Source: Rickettsia hoogstraalii
GTDB lineage: Bacteria > Pseudomonadota > Alphaproteobacteria > Rickettsiales > Rickettsiaceae
Direction of reading: 5' to 3'
Assembly: GCF_000825685.1 (NCBI RefSeq)
Contig: NZ_CCXM01000001.1
Coordinates: 1,201,828 to 1,265,827 of the forward strand
DNA: 64,000 bases
The translations under genes were made by a program, and so were the position numbers. Positions 1 to 8,740 of the stretch are shown piece by piece; position 1 is the stretch's first letter; every line of letters starts with the position of its first letter. Below the pieces are notes generated by a model. The model saw nothing but the letters and a program-made list of their open reading frames with translations. It did no database searches and was not told where the DNA came from.

Positions 1-1
1 T

Positions 2-436
2 TATGAAGGATGGTTATATACCTTACTTTACGGACTCAATATTAATTTTACTAATAAAGTTAATGATAAAGATGTATTTAGATTTAATCCAAGCGATGCT
101 GGAGCCCCTATTTTTTATTTAGGTATAATATTTACCGGTAATATAAATAGAGTAAAAACTCTTATAGAGTTCTTAAAAATTATACCAAAACAACCTACAA
201 AAATAGTAATTTTTGCAAATAATAAAAAAGATTTAGAAAATATGGACTCTTATTTAAGCATGGTTGATATAGGATATTATGGAATTGAATATTTGGGGTG
301 GCAAATGTTACCGGGATCACCTGATCATCAAATCGCTGAGTTGCAGCAATCTACGTTTTTAAATACCGGTCAGTGGTTAGAAGATGATGTAGCTAGCGAG
401 ATGTTAAACATTCCCGATAACAAATTACAAAAGTAA
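2..436 (+). CDS. DUF2608 (HAD-like) protein, C-terminal part
   Basis: An open frame enters from the left window edge and ends at TAA 434-436, so only the C-terminal 144 residues are visible. I recognise it by similarity to the damaged gene at 46871-47637: both share a segment ending in a WLEDD motif (here QWLEDDVASEM) preceded by a G-rich 'I/F-TGN' strand. That paralogue carries the HAD-type nucleophile motif and is of the DUF2608 type common in Rickettsia. In the region equivalent to the paralogue's acidic IDDRAKHVEDV, this copy reads FANNKKDLENM, so the acidic pair is replaced by Asn-Asn, which would weaken metal binding if the fold is catalytic. Family assignment is inference from the paralogue; substrate unknown. 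Confidence 0.6.
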   Translation, partial: YEGWLYTLLYGLNINFTNKVNDKDVFRFNPSDAGAPIFYLGIIFTGNINRVKTLIEFLKIIPKQPTKIVIFANNKKDLENMDSYLSMVDIGYYGIEYLGWQMLPGSPDHQIAELQQSTFLNTGQWLEDDVASEMLNIPDNKLQK

Positions 437-478
437 TCTACTATTGAAAGGACAACGTTGTTGCATGGCTAGTAAAAC

Positions 479-738
479 GTCATTGCGAGGAGCGAAGCGA
501 CGCGGCAATCTTGTCAAATTTCCTGAGATTGCCACGCTCCTTGCAGTCGCTCGCAAGGCATTGTTGCGTGGACCGGTAAAACCCACTGTGTCACCCCGTG
601 GCTTGACCACGGGGTCCATAAAAACAATAAAAAATACTAATAATTTAGTATTTTTAACTGGATCCCGTGGTCAAGCCACGGGATGACAGAGGTGAAATTG
701 ATCCACGCAACAATGCCCGCTCGCAATGACGGAAAAAC
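479..738. repeat. Nested composite palindromic element
   Basis: This fills most of the 340-bp gap between the first gene and cysQ. An outer GTCATTGCGAGGAGCG...CTCGCAATGAC palindrome contains a second inverted pair (GCATTGTTGCGTGG...CCACGCAACAATGC), and inside that lie two hairpins with CCGTGGCTTGACCACGG-type stems (589-618 and 658-688) flanking an AT-rich core. A close relative in reverse orientation occurs at 26447-26620. Consistent with Rickettsia palindromic elements inserted into one another. ORFs called here are shadows. Confidence 0.8.
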
Positions 739-777
739 CGAACCATGCAACAATGATATTCGCATTTAATAAATAAT

Positions 778-1554
778 ATGAATAATAACTTAATAGCCGC
801 TTTAAAAGATTTAATTATTAATACCGGTAAGGTTGCACTAGATATAAAAAAGGCAGGAATATTGACTGATATTAAATCAGATGGGTCAGTAGTCACTAAT
901 GCCGATAAGGAAATTAGTAAAATAATTTATCAAACTCTACGAAGCTTAACCTCTCAAATAGCTATAGTATGTGAAGAGCAGCCGCTACCTATATTAAGCA
1001 ATGATACTTTTTGGTTAATCGATCCTATTGACGGGACACGGAGCTATGTAAACGGTAAAAGTACATATACGGTAAATATAGGGCTTATTGAAAACGGTCT
1101 TCCAACTATCGGCTTGATATATCACCCTGAAACAGCAAAGCTATATTATACCGATGTAAACGGTCGGTTAAAAATCGAACAGAATTCTAAAGAAATATTT
1201 GTTAATCATGAACCTAAACATGAAGAGCTTAATGCGGTAATAGGTTTTTATAATTCAAATAAAGCTACTAAAGAATTTTTAAGTAAATATTCATTCGGTC
1301 AAATAAATGCAATAGGTAGTTCAATTAAACTATGCTTAATTGCTGAAGGAGCAGCTGATATATATCCAAAATTCGGTCAAACTATGGAATGGGATATAGC
1401 GGCAGGTCATGCTTTAATTAAAGCCGGCGGCGGTAATATTTTAGATACACATGGACAAGAAATTACTTACGGTAAAGAAAATTTTGCTAACCCCAATTTT
1501 TTCGCCTGTAGTAAATATTGGTTGGAAAGGGAGGCTGTGTTTCGTGAATACTAA
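778..1554 (+). CDS. cysQ: CysQ-like inositol-monophosphatase family phosphatase
   Basis: A 258-aa protein of the inositol monophosphatase / 3'(2'),5'-bisphosphate nucleotidase superfamily, a Mg-dependent cytosolic phosphatase. Visible family motifs are the metal-binding acidic pair CEEQ near residue 66, WLIDPIDGT at about residues 79-87, and the C-terminal MEWDIAAGHAL motif with a final metal-ligand Asp near 205. Length fits CysQ. Known family members hydrolyse 3'-phosphoadenosine 5'-phosphate or inositol phosphates; with no sulfate assimilation genes nearby, PAP removal is the more likely role but the substrate is inferred. It stands alone, bounded on both sides by palindromic repeats. Start ATG 778 gives the usual short N-terminus. 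Confidence 0.85.
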   Translation: MNNNLIAALKDLIINTGKVALDIKKAGILTDIKSDGSVVTNADKEISKIIYQTLRSLTSQIAIVCEEQPLPILSNDTFWLIDPIDGTRSYVNGKSTYTVNIGLIENGLPTIGLIYHPETAKLYYTDVNGRLKIEQNSKEIFVNHEPKHEELNAVIGFYNSNKATKEFLSKYSFGQINAIGSSIKLCLIAEGAADIYPKFGQTMEWDIAAGHALIKAGGGNILDTHGQEITYGKENFANPNFFACSKYWLEREAVFREY

Positions 1555-1557
1555 ATC

Positions 1558-1730
1558 GTCATTGCGAGCAGGCATTGTTGTGTGGATACTGGATACCGCC
1601 CCGTCATTGTGAGCAGTCGTAGACTGCGTGGCAATCTCATGAAATAATAACAAACTCCTGAGATTGCTTCGTCGAATTACTGCGTAATTCTTCTCGCAAT
1701 GACGAAAAAATCGAGCCATGCAATAATGCC
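1558..1730. repeat. Palindromic element (GTCATTGCGAG family)
   Basis: Inverted GTCATTGCGAGCAG / CTCGCAATGAC ends surround a CTCCTGAGATTG core, with an extra nested GTCATTGTGAGCAG arm and CATTGTTGTGTGG / CCATGCAATAATG pair. It lies between the convergent cysQ and mutS genes and could also form a bidirectional transcript end. Confidence 0.75.
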
Positions 1731-1738
1731 AACCCACA

Positions 1739-4399
1739 TCAAACTAACTTCTTCAACTCATAAATCAACTCAAGTGCTTCTTTAGGAGATAATTTATCAG
1801 GGTCGATAGTTCTAAATTGTTCATCTAATTTGCTGCTTATAGTAGTTTTACTAGGCTCAAGATTAAACAAACTCAAATTATTTGATTCCGTTGATAAGAT
1901 ATTTTTTCCTTTACCGGTAGAAGTTTTCTCAAATTTAAGCAGAATCTGCTCAGCTCTATTTATGACACTGGCAGGGAGTCCTGCTAAAGCTGCAACATGA
2001 ATACCATAAGACCTATCGGCAGCACCTGATATAATATTATGTAAAAATAGAATATCTTTACCTGACTCCTCAATAGCAATAGTATAATTTTGCAAAGCCG
2101 GCAGGAAATTACTCATAACAGTAAGTTCATGATAGTGAGTTGCAAACAAACAGCGACATTTTAGCTTATCATGGATATATTCAAGCACCGACCACGCTAT
2201 AGATACACTGTCATAAGTGGATGTGCCTCTACCTACCTCATCAAGTATTATTAGTGAGTTTTTTGTAGATTGGGCAAGAATCGCTGAGGTTTCAAGCATC
2301 TCAGCCATAAAGGTTGATTGTCCCTTAATTAAGTCATCAGCAGCACCTATTCGGCTAAATATTTTATCGACTATCCCTATTTTGGCACTTTTAGCAGGCA
2401 CAAACGAACCTATTTGAGCAATGATTGCAATAATGGCGTTTTGACGTAAAAAAGTACTTTTACCTGCCATATTAGGACCGGTAATTAACCAAATACGCTC
2501 AAGTTCCGATAAATGACAGTCATTATATACAAAGCTTTTGCTTTCTCGTTGTAGTGCTTTCTCTACTACAGGATGCCGTCCTTTAACGATATCAAAGCTT
2601 AAATCGTCGGTAAATTCAGGCTTAACATAATCATATTCATCAGCGATATATGCAAAATTACAAAATACGTCAAGTCCGCTTAAGGAGCTTGCAAGCATTC
2701 GTAAATAGGAAGCTTTTTCGATTACTTGGCTACAAATATCCGCATATAATTCTTTTTCCAAGCTTATTACTAAGGTTTTAGCGTTGACTAACTCGCTTTC
2801 AAGCTTTTGTAGTTCAGTAGTAGTGTAACGGACATTATTAACCGTTGTTTGACGGTGAATAAATTTGGGATCAAGGATTTTATTAACATTTTTAGCGGTA
2901 ATATCGATAAAAAGCCCTATAACATTATTATGAGATATTTTTAAACTGTCTATGCCCGTTTCTTTGCGATATTGATCTTTTAGCTTTTCAATATGTAATT
3001 TTCCGTTATTAATTAAATCATGTAATTGGGCTACTTTCGGATGATATTCATGTTTTATTATACCTCCGTCATTTAAATTATTCGGTGCATCTTCTCTTAT
3101 GCTCTCGTCTATTAAATTATATAATTCTGCATCGCCTGATAGAGGTTTAATAATTTTTTCGATAAAATCAGGTAAATTAAAACCGTAAGCGTCAAAAAAT
3201 ACTCCTTTAATAATCGTTGCAGTTTCCAAGGTATATTTAATACTAAGTAAATCACGACCTGAACTTCTGTTCATTGTGATACGTGTTAGGCAGCGTTCTA
3301 TATCACTAGTTTTTTTTAGAAGTTCTCTAATTCTTTTTACTATTTCTAAGTTGGAATAAAAGAACTCGGTAATATTTAAACGATGATTTATTTTAGCAAT
3401 GTTGGTTAAAGGACTTGAAAGAAAATTATATAGTAAACGTCCGCCTTGTTTAGTAACCGTATGATTGAGAGTGTTTAGTAAACTTCCTTTCGAGCCGCCT
3501 TGTGAGTTTGTTACAATTTCAAGGTTGCGTCTAGTAGAGAAATCAATAGTCATATAGCTATGAAAATTGATAATTCTAGGGATTGGTAAATGAGGAATAT
3601 TTTGTTTTTGCGTTAATGATAAATATTCTAAAATGCTACCTATGGCACAAATTTGACTGCTAGATATCTCACCGATTCCTTTAATATCTTTCATTTTATA
3701 AAAATCTAAAATGATTTTTTCGCATTTATTAATCGCAAAAAAACTATCAACCTGATAGGTAATACGAAAATTTAATTGTTTGAAAATACTATCCGCAAGA
3801 TTAGAAGATCTTAGATTTTCGCTAAGCAGAATTTCACGAGGCTTTAAACGAGCAAGTTCATTAAGAATTTCAGCTTCCGGGACATTAACTACAAAAATTT
3901 CGGAAGTAGAAAGATCAACATAACAAAGGCTAGCCGTTTCTTTATTTTTCGGTATTACGAGACTTGCTAAATAATTAGGTTCGGCTGAAGCAATTAAATT
4001 TTCTTCAATTATAGTTCCCGGAGTTATAATACGTGTAACGTCTCTAGTAACTACCGCTTTATAGCCGCCTCTATTTTTTGCCTCTTCAGGGGTTTCAAGC
4101 TGGTCACAAATAGCAACCTTATAATTTTCTTCGATTAGCTTAGTTAAGTAATTCTCAAGAGCATGATAAGGCACTCCGCACATCGCAATTTCTTCTTCAC
4201 CGTTTTTACCTCTTTTTGTTAAGGTAATACCGAGTACATTGCTGGCTAAGATTGCATCATCATAGAACATCTCATAAAAATCACCCATTCTAAATAGTAG
4301 TAAACAATCTAAATGAGCAAATTTAATGTCTAGATATTGTTGCATCATTTTCGTTGCAACATCGTAATTATATTTTTGTTTAAACTCTTGAAGATTCAT
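1739..4399 (-). CDS. mutS: DNA mismatch repair protein MutS
   Basis: An 886-aa MutS, full length. The N-terminal mismatch-binding domain has the FYEMF clamp residues (about 41-45), followed by connector, lever and clamp regions, and a C-terminal ABC-type ATPase with Walker A TGPNMAGKST (about residue 640), Walker B LIILDEVGRGTST and the ATHYHEL switch motif. It binds mismatches and recruits MutL. The frame is uninterrupted, which contrasts with broken accessory genes nearby. Start ATG 4399 gives the canonical N-terminus (MNLQEFKQKYN...). Convergent with cysQ, divergent from the vapB gene at 4558. Confidence 0.98.
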   Translation of the reverse strand: MNLQEFKQKYNYDVATKMMQQYLDIKFAHLDCLLLFRMGDFYEMFYDDAILASNVLGITLTKRGKNGEEEIAMCGVPYHALENYLTKLIEENYKVAICDQLETPEEAKNRGGYKAVVTRDVTRIITPGTIIEENLIASAEPNYLASLVIPKNKETASLCYVDLSTSEIFVVNVPEAEILNELARLKPREILLSENLRSSNLADSIFKQLNFRITYQVDSFFAINKCEKIILDFYKMKDIKGIGEISSSQICAIGSILEYLSLTQKQNIPHLPIPRIINFHSYMTIDFSTRRNLEIVTNSQGGSKGSLLNTLNHTVTKQGGRLLYNFLSSPLTNIAKINHRLNITEFFYSNLEIVKRIRELLKKTSDIERCLTRITMNRSSGRDLLSIKYTLETATIIKGVFFDAYGFNLPDFIEKIIKPLSGDAELYNLIDESIREDAPNNLNDGGIIKHEYHPKVAQLHDLINNGKLHIEKLKDQYRKETGIDSLKISHNNVIGLFIDITAKNVNKILDPKFIHRQTTVNNVRYTTTELQKLESELVNAKTLVISLEKELYADICSQVIEKASYLRMLASSLSGLDVFCNFAYIADEYDYVKPEFTDDLSFDIVKGRHPVVEKALQRESKSFVYNDCHLSELERIWLITGPNMAGKSTFLRQNAIIAIIAQIGSFVPAKSAKIGIVDKIFSRIGAADDLIKGQSTFMAEMLETSAILAQSTKNSLIILDEVGRGTSTYDSVSIAWSVLEYIHDKLKCRCLFATHYHELTVMSNFLPALQNYTIAIEESGKDILFLHNIISGAADRSYGIHVAALAGLPASVINRAEQILLKFEKTSTGKGKNILSTESNNLSLFNLEPSKTTISSKLDEQFRTIDPDKLSPKEALELIYELKKLV

Positions 4400-4557
4400 A
4401 TTAAGCAGTATTATTCATATTATGGTTTATCGAATATATAATAATGTTTCATCAAGTTAAATATATATTTTTATAGGAAATTTAATTATAATGCTGCATT
4501 ATTAAATTATTTCTGTTATTATTAATTTATACTGAAAATATTTACAATTAGATCATT

Positions 4558-4800
4558 ATGAAAGCACAACTTGTATCTCTCACTAATAGAGGGCAAATGA
4601 CAATTCCAAGTTATATTAGAGAGAAATTAAATTTATCTACAGGAAGTAAGTTAGAGCTAATAGTGCAAGATAATTCTTTTATAGTAATACCTATAAATAA
4701 ATCAGTTAAAAACTTGAAACATATTTTACCAAAACCTAAAAATATTCTAACTATAGATGAAATGAATGAAATTATTAAAGGTTCTTATGATAGGAATTGA
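4558..4800 (+). CDS. vapB: AbrB/SpoVT-type antitoxin (VapB-like)
   Basis: An 80-aa swapped-hairpin DNA-binding protein: the N-terminal half holds the typical TNRGQMTIPSYIREKL motif, with K-L-x-L-x-x-G-S-K following. Proteins of this type neutralise a PIN-domain VapC RNase with the C-terminal tail and repress their own operon. Its 3' end overlaps the start of the adjacent vapC by 14 bases (ATG 4787 before TGA 4798-4800), the standard translationally coupled arrangement. The antitoxin frame is intact while its toxin carries a stop codon. Confidence 0.85.
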   Translation: MKAQLVSLTNRGQMTIPSYIREKLNLSTGSKLELIVQDNSFIVIPINKSVKNLKHILPKPKNILTIDEMNEIIKGSYDRN

Positions 4801-5197
4801 TACAAATATTCTCATTCGTTACTTAACCGGAGACTATAAGGTACAAAGCATTAAGGCTATAGAATTAATAGAAAAATATTCCGGTAAAGAAAATTCAATA
4901 TTTATAAATAATATAGTTATATGTGAATTAGTTTGGGTGCTAGAAAGAGGTTATAAATATTCAAAAGAGCAAATAATTTCGGTATTAAAGGAAATATTTA
5001 GTACAGTTGAATTTAGTTTTGAGAATCAACAAGTCTTATAGTTATCAGTTTTAGAATACGAAAATTATAAAACAGATTTTTCCGATATATTAATAGGTAA
5101 GCTAAATATATTTAACGGTTGTAATTATACCGTTACTTTTGATAAAGCTGCAAGCGAACTAACAATGTTTAGGTTCTTGCGCACTATTTGCTCTTAA
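4787..5197 (+). pseudogene. vapC: VapC PIN-domain toxin, interrupted by an in-frame TAG
   Basis: The frame opens at ATG 4787 with the PIN-domain start MIGIDTNILIRYL (first catalytic Asp) and continues through the second acidic residue in VICELVWVL. A TAG at 5039-5041 stops it after 84 residues. The same frame then continues without further stops to TAA 5195-5197 and encodes the missing PIN half, including DFSDILIG (third acidic site) and a TFDKAA motif. The full protein would be 136 residues, normal for VapC. A single nonsense mutation therefore removes part of the active site. The last bases overlap the 3' end of the minus-strand fic remnant. An upstream ATG at 4766 exists, but 4787 fits the family. 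Confidence 0.8.
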
Positions 5198-6304
5198 TAA
5201 GCTTATAACGTGTAGCTTTTCCTTGTCCAAGACGCTCTAAACATTTTAAATTAGATAATTTTTTTATTATAGACTCAACAGTTCGTTCAGGAAAACCAAG
5301 TGCATTTACAGCATCTTTACGACTAAATTCGTTAATTTCTTTTGTATTAATCCAATTCCACATCATTAGTTGTTTTGCAGATAACAAATACTCTATATTA
5401 TCATTTTTAATTATTTGTAATGCCCTAGTACTTTGTGATTTAACCACATTTAAAAAAATCAACCAAGCGGTAATATCTTCTGATTTTGTCTTCCATGTAG
5501 CTTGAGTTTTATTAAGTGCCATGTAATAATCAATTTTATTTGCTTCAATAATGTGTTCATAAGAAATAATCTGAACAAATAAATAACCATGCTTTAAAAG
5601 CAATAAATTAGTTAGTAATCTGCTTGTTCTACCATTTCCGTCCTGAAATGGGTGAATTGCTAAATACTCAAAATAAAATTAGCAATAATGATTAAAGGGT
5701 GCTTAGTTTTACTATCAACCGTCCAATTGTACCAATCTATTAACTCCTGCATTTCTTTTTTTACTAGATAAGGTGGAGTTGGATCAAATATTGTACCGAC
5801 TACATTGCCATTATGATCTTTTGCTTCTACACGATTTGATCCAAATTTATAATTTCCTTTATGTCTTGCGTCTTTTTCACTATGAACCAACATATCATTA
5901 TGTAACTTTAATATAAATGATTCCGTAATACTAATTTCTTCATAATTATTAAAGATAAATTCAAGACATTTTAAATATCCAACTATTTCTTGCTCATCAC
6001 GAGTCTTAAATTTTGTAACACTTAGATTTTTATATAGACTTTCGACTTGCTCATCAGTAAGTTTATTACCTTCAATACGATTGGAGGAGCCGGTTGAAGT
6101 GATAATTACTGAACGTGTAAGACGATCTAGTGTTTGAGGTAAGATTTGTCCCGTAATATACCAACTATTTTTTACTCCTTCAATTTCAGAAATTTTTGTA
6201 TAAATTTCTTCAATTACTGAAGGATTAAGATTTAGTCTTTTATGTATACGAAAATCTTGTAGATTTATTTCACTATTTTTACATGAGTACCATGTGAAAT
6301 AATG
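5184..6304 (-). pseudogene. Fic-family AMP-transferase, frameshifted and start-less
   Basis: Reading from 6304 downward, an open frame encodes a Fic N-terminal region with the inhibitory-helix-like STGSSNRIEG motif ([S/T]xxxE/N type), followed by the Fic fold up to WYNWTVDSKTKHPL. The catalytic motif HPFQDGNGR is present but in another frame from about 5660 onward, so one indel lies near 5660-5675. The downstream frame (to 5184) finishes with a winged-helix segment (FSRKDAVNALGFPERTVES). No ATG, GTG or TTG is found between the in-frame stop at 6305-6307 and conserved sequence, so the start also seems lost. Intact Fic proteins transfer AMP to hydroxyl groups; this one should be inactive. Confidence 0.8.
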
Positions 6305-6334
6305 TTAGATAATGTGAGTAAAGTCAATATATTT

Positions 6335-6769
6335 TTATTTTATTTTTAACAATCTAACGTTATGTCTGCCGCCTTCAAATTTAGTGGTTAAAAACTTATC
6401 TATAATATCAAATACTATTTTGTGATCTACGGTTTTTGCTCCGAGTATCAAGATATTAGCGTCATTATGAGCTTTAGCATTTTCGGCAGTTAATATATCA
6501 TTGCATAAAGCGGCTCTTATCTCTGAGCTACGATTAGCGGCTATAGACATACCAATCCCCGTGTCACTAATTAAAATACCTATAGGAGCTGATTTTTCAA
6601 TAATAATATCTACTACTTTCTTAGCATAATCAGGATAATCGACAGTTTGCGTATTATTCGTTCCGCAGTCATAAACCTTTAAAGATTTCTGCTCTAAATA
6701 ATTGATAATTTCAGACTTAAGCTCATAACCTGAGTGATCACTAGCTATGACAATATTATAAGTTTTCAT
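6335..6769 (-). CDS. rpiB: Ribose-5-phosphate isomerase B family protein
   Basis: A 144-aa RpiB/LacAB family protein; known members interconvert ribose-5-P and ribulose-5-P in the cytosol. Visible signatures are the N-terminal [23 protein letters not shown] and the phosphate loop [11 protein letters not shown]. The position that is usually the catalytic Cys (ICGTG) reads ISDTG here, so the standard catalytic base is absent. Rickettsia lack a full pentose phosphate pathway, so the role is uncertain. Transcribed away from the lipoprotein gene at 6857. Start ATG 6769 is canonical. Confidence 0.9.
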   Translation of the reverse strand: MKTYNIVIASDHSGYELKSEIINYLEQKSLKVYDCGTNNTQTVDYPDYAKKVVDIIIEKSAPIGILISDTGIGMSIAANRSSEIRAALCNDILTAENAKAHNDANILILGAKTVDHKIVFDIIDKFLTTKFEGGRHNVRLLKIK

Positions 6770-6856
6770 AGTTAATTTTTTGATGGAAAATAATGATAAA
6801 AATTATATACTATGTAAGATTTGTTTTCTAATGTAAATAATAGTTTTGTTAAATAT

Positions 6857-7489
6857 ATGAAATATCCTGTTGTACTTAGTATCGTTATATGTTTTTGTTT
6901 AGTTGCTTGTGTTGAACAGCCGCCTGCTCCAATTGAGTATAAAGTAGGAGATGTTACTGCAAATAATAATTCTACCGAATTAGAACATGATGAGGGGTTG
7001 ATAGTTCAAAGAACTATGGAAGACGATTCCGTATCAGAAAAAGTTAGCGGTAGACTCGAAGAACCAAAGGCAAAAATTATAGAAGATTATAATGATGATA
7101 TTGAGATTCCTATATCTCGGAATGAAGATGAAGAAGAGATAGAGCAGTCAAACTTTGCAAAACCGTTAAACGGGGTAATTATTACTGAGTTTAAAGCCGG
7201 TAAAAGTAAAGGGATAGATATTGCCGCTAAAGAATATAGCGAAGTTAAATCGATAGCCGCAGGAACGGTAATATATTCAGGTTTTAATAAACAATTCGGT
7301 AATTTAGTAATAGTTAAGTTAGATAAAGACGATTTAGAAGTAGCATATGCGAGTTTAGACGATTTGTTACTTAAAAAAGGTGGTAAAATTACTAAAAATA
7401 GTGTTATCGGACATGTAGAACATAAGTTATATTTTGCGATGCGTAAAAACAAAATAGCGGTTGATCCGAGTAAATATATAGAATTTTAA
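6857..7489 (+). CDS. LytM/M23-like lipoprotein, probably non-catalytic
   Basis: The preferred start is ATG 6857: it gives a lipoprotein signal peptide (MKYPVVLSIVICFCLVAC, lipobox LVAC), whereas the longer frame from 6821 adds an unlikely 12-residue leader. After an acidic low-complexity linker, the C-terminal third matches the LytM/peptidase M23 fold (KGIDIAAKEYSEVKSIAAG, then HKLYFAMRKN). The zinc ligands expected in active M23 enzymes are not kept: the His before GIDIA is Ser, and the final HxH is not present. This resembles NlpD/EnvC-like activators, which recruit amidases for cell separation rather than cut peptidoglycan. First gene of a compact operon; the next ATG follows the stop directly. 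Confidence 0.75.
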   Translation: MKYPVVLSIVICFCLVACVEQPPAPIEYKVGDVTANNNSTELEHDEGLIVQRTMEDDSVSEKVSGRLEEPKAKIIEDYNDDIEIPISRNEDEEEIEQSNFAKPLNGVIITEFKAGKSKGIDIAAKEYSEVKSIAAGTVIYSGFNKQFGNLVIVKLDKDDLEVAYASLDDLLLKKGGKITKNSVIGHVEHKLYFAMRKNKIAVDPSKYIEF

Positions 7490-8179
7490 ATGGAAGATTT
7501 TATTACTCTTACTAAATACGGTGAACCTCAAAATGTTATAGTAAGGAGGAGTGGTAAAGCTAAAAATATAGCCATACGAATTACGCCTAAAGGTGCAGAG
7601 CTTGTATTGCCTCTTAAGGCAAAGCTAGAGAAAGGTCATAATTTTCTGTTAAGTAAAGAATATTGGGTTAGGCAAAAATTACGTCGTAATGTAACTGTGA
7701 TACCAAAGGATGAAGATAAGATTTCTATTTTGGGCAAATCTTATGAAATAATACATATTGATTCGTCTAAAAATCAGATAAAACTAAATGATTCTACGTT
7801 AGAAGTATATTGTAGTAAGGTGCTAAAAAAACTTAGTATAGAAGTATTCCTTAAAAAGACATTATTAGCAGAAATAAAAATAATAGTAGAGAATATATCT
7901 AAAAAACATAATTTGACTTATTCTAATATTAGAATAATGGAAAATGTTACTCGCTGGGGAAGCTGTTGTAGCAAAGGGAATCTTGCTTTTAATTGGCGAG
8001 TAGTTTTTGCTCCCTTTGAAGTACTGAAATATTTAGTAGCTCATGAAATGGCACATTTAAAAGAAATGAATCATAGCGAAAATTTTTGGGAGTTAGTTGA
8101 GGATATATATCCTGAATACCAACCGGCAAAATTATGGCTAAAAAGAAACGATAAAAATTTATATAGTTATTTGTCTTAG
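7490..8179 (+). CDS. YgjP-like zinc metallopeptidase (DUF45/M48-related)
   Basis: A 229-aa protein of the YgjP/DUF45 family. The zinc motif VAHEMAHLKEMNH (HExxH plus a third His) lies near residues 184-196, preceded by the conserved TRWGSCCSKGNLAFNWRV signature and followed by FWELVEDIYPEY. No signal peptide, so probably cytosolic. The ATG at 7490 abuts the lipoprotein stop codon at 7487-7489, indicating coupled translation. Family proteins are predicted metalloproteases of poorly known substrate. Confidence 0.85.
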   Translation: MEDFITLTKYGEPQNVIVRRSGKAKNIAIRITPKGAELVLPLKAKLEKGHNFLLSKEYWVRQKLRRNVTVIPKDEDKISILGKSYEIIHIDSSKNQIKLNDSTLEVYCSKVLKKLSIEVFLKKTLLAEIKIIVENISKKHNLTYSNIRIMENVTRWGSCCSKGNLAFNWRVVFAPFEVLKYLVAHEMAHLKEMNHSENFWELVEDIYPEYQPAKLWLKRNDKNLYSYLS

Positions 8180-8211
8180 AGTTTATCAATTAAAATAAAA
8201 AGGTAAAATAT

Positions 8212-8451
8212 ATGAATCATTTAGTTACAAATGAAGAATCTAAATATATAAATAAGCTAATTGATGAAGTTACGCTATATCATCAACCAACTTTAATAAA
8301 AGGAAAAAGAAATAATGCTATATTAATTTCTGAAGAAGATTGGGAAGATATACAAGAAACTTTACTAGTATCGTCAAATAAAAAATTAAGTGAGTCTTTA
8401 CTTAAAGGCAAAAATACCCCTTACTCTGAGTGTAGTACAAAATTAGATTAG
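8212..8451 (+). CDS. Phd/YefM-type antitoxin
   Basis: A 79-aa protein with the YefM/RelB-type pattern of a short N-terminal DNA-binding region, a 'GKRNNAILISEEDWEDIQETL' type core (conserved I-L-I-S-E-x-D-W) and a charged C-terminal tail that would wrap the toxin. It sits 32 bases after the metalloprotease stop, without clear promoter space, and 5 bases before the toxin gene at 8457. Probably intact. Confidence 0.8.
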   Translation: MNHLVTNEESKYINKLIDEVTLYHQPTLIKGKRNNAILISEEDWEDIQETLLVSSNKKLSESLLKGKNTPYSECSTKLD

Positions 8452-8456
8452 TTATA

Positions 8457-8723
8457 GTGTATACATTATATTATACGCATGATGCGAAAAAAGATTTTAA
8501 GAAAATTATAAAATCAAATCATAAAGAGATTTGCTTACAGTTTTTAGATTTAATAGCTCAAAATCCTTTTCAAACTCCACCTCCATATAAAAAGCTTTTA
8601 GGAGTACATTCAGGGATGTATTCACGAAGAATTAATATACAACATAGATTATTTTATGAAGTTGATGAAAAAAATAAAAGAATAAAAGTATTAAAAATGT
8701 GGAATCATTATTATGATAATTAA
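8457..8723 (+). CDS. YoeB/Txe-type mRNA interferase toxin
   Basis: An 88-aa RelE-superfamily toxin of the YoeB/Txe group beginning at GTG 8457. The diagnostic [15 protein letters not shown] segment (catalytic Arg) and the C-terminal MWNHYYDN (catalytic His) are present. In the family the segment before them usually reads PPYEKL, with the Glu acting as general base; here it reads PPYKKL, so that Glu is Lys. The protein is therefore complete in length but may be weakened or inactive. It is coupled to its antitoxin and ends 17 bases before thyX. Confidence 0.8.
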   Translation: MYTLYYTHDAKKDFKKIIKSNHKEICLQFLDLIAQNPFQTPPPYKKLLGVHSGMYSRRINIQHRLFYEVDEKNKRIKVLKMWNHYYDN

Positions 8724-8740
8724 AGAATACAGAGGATAGA

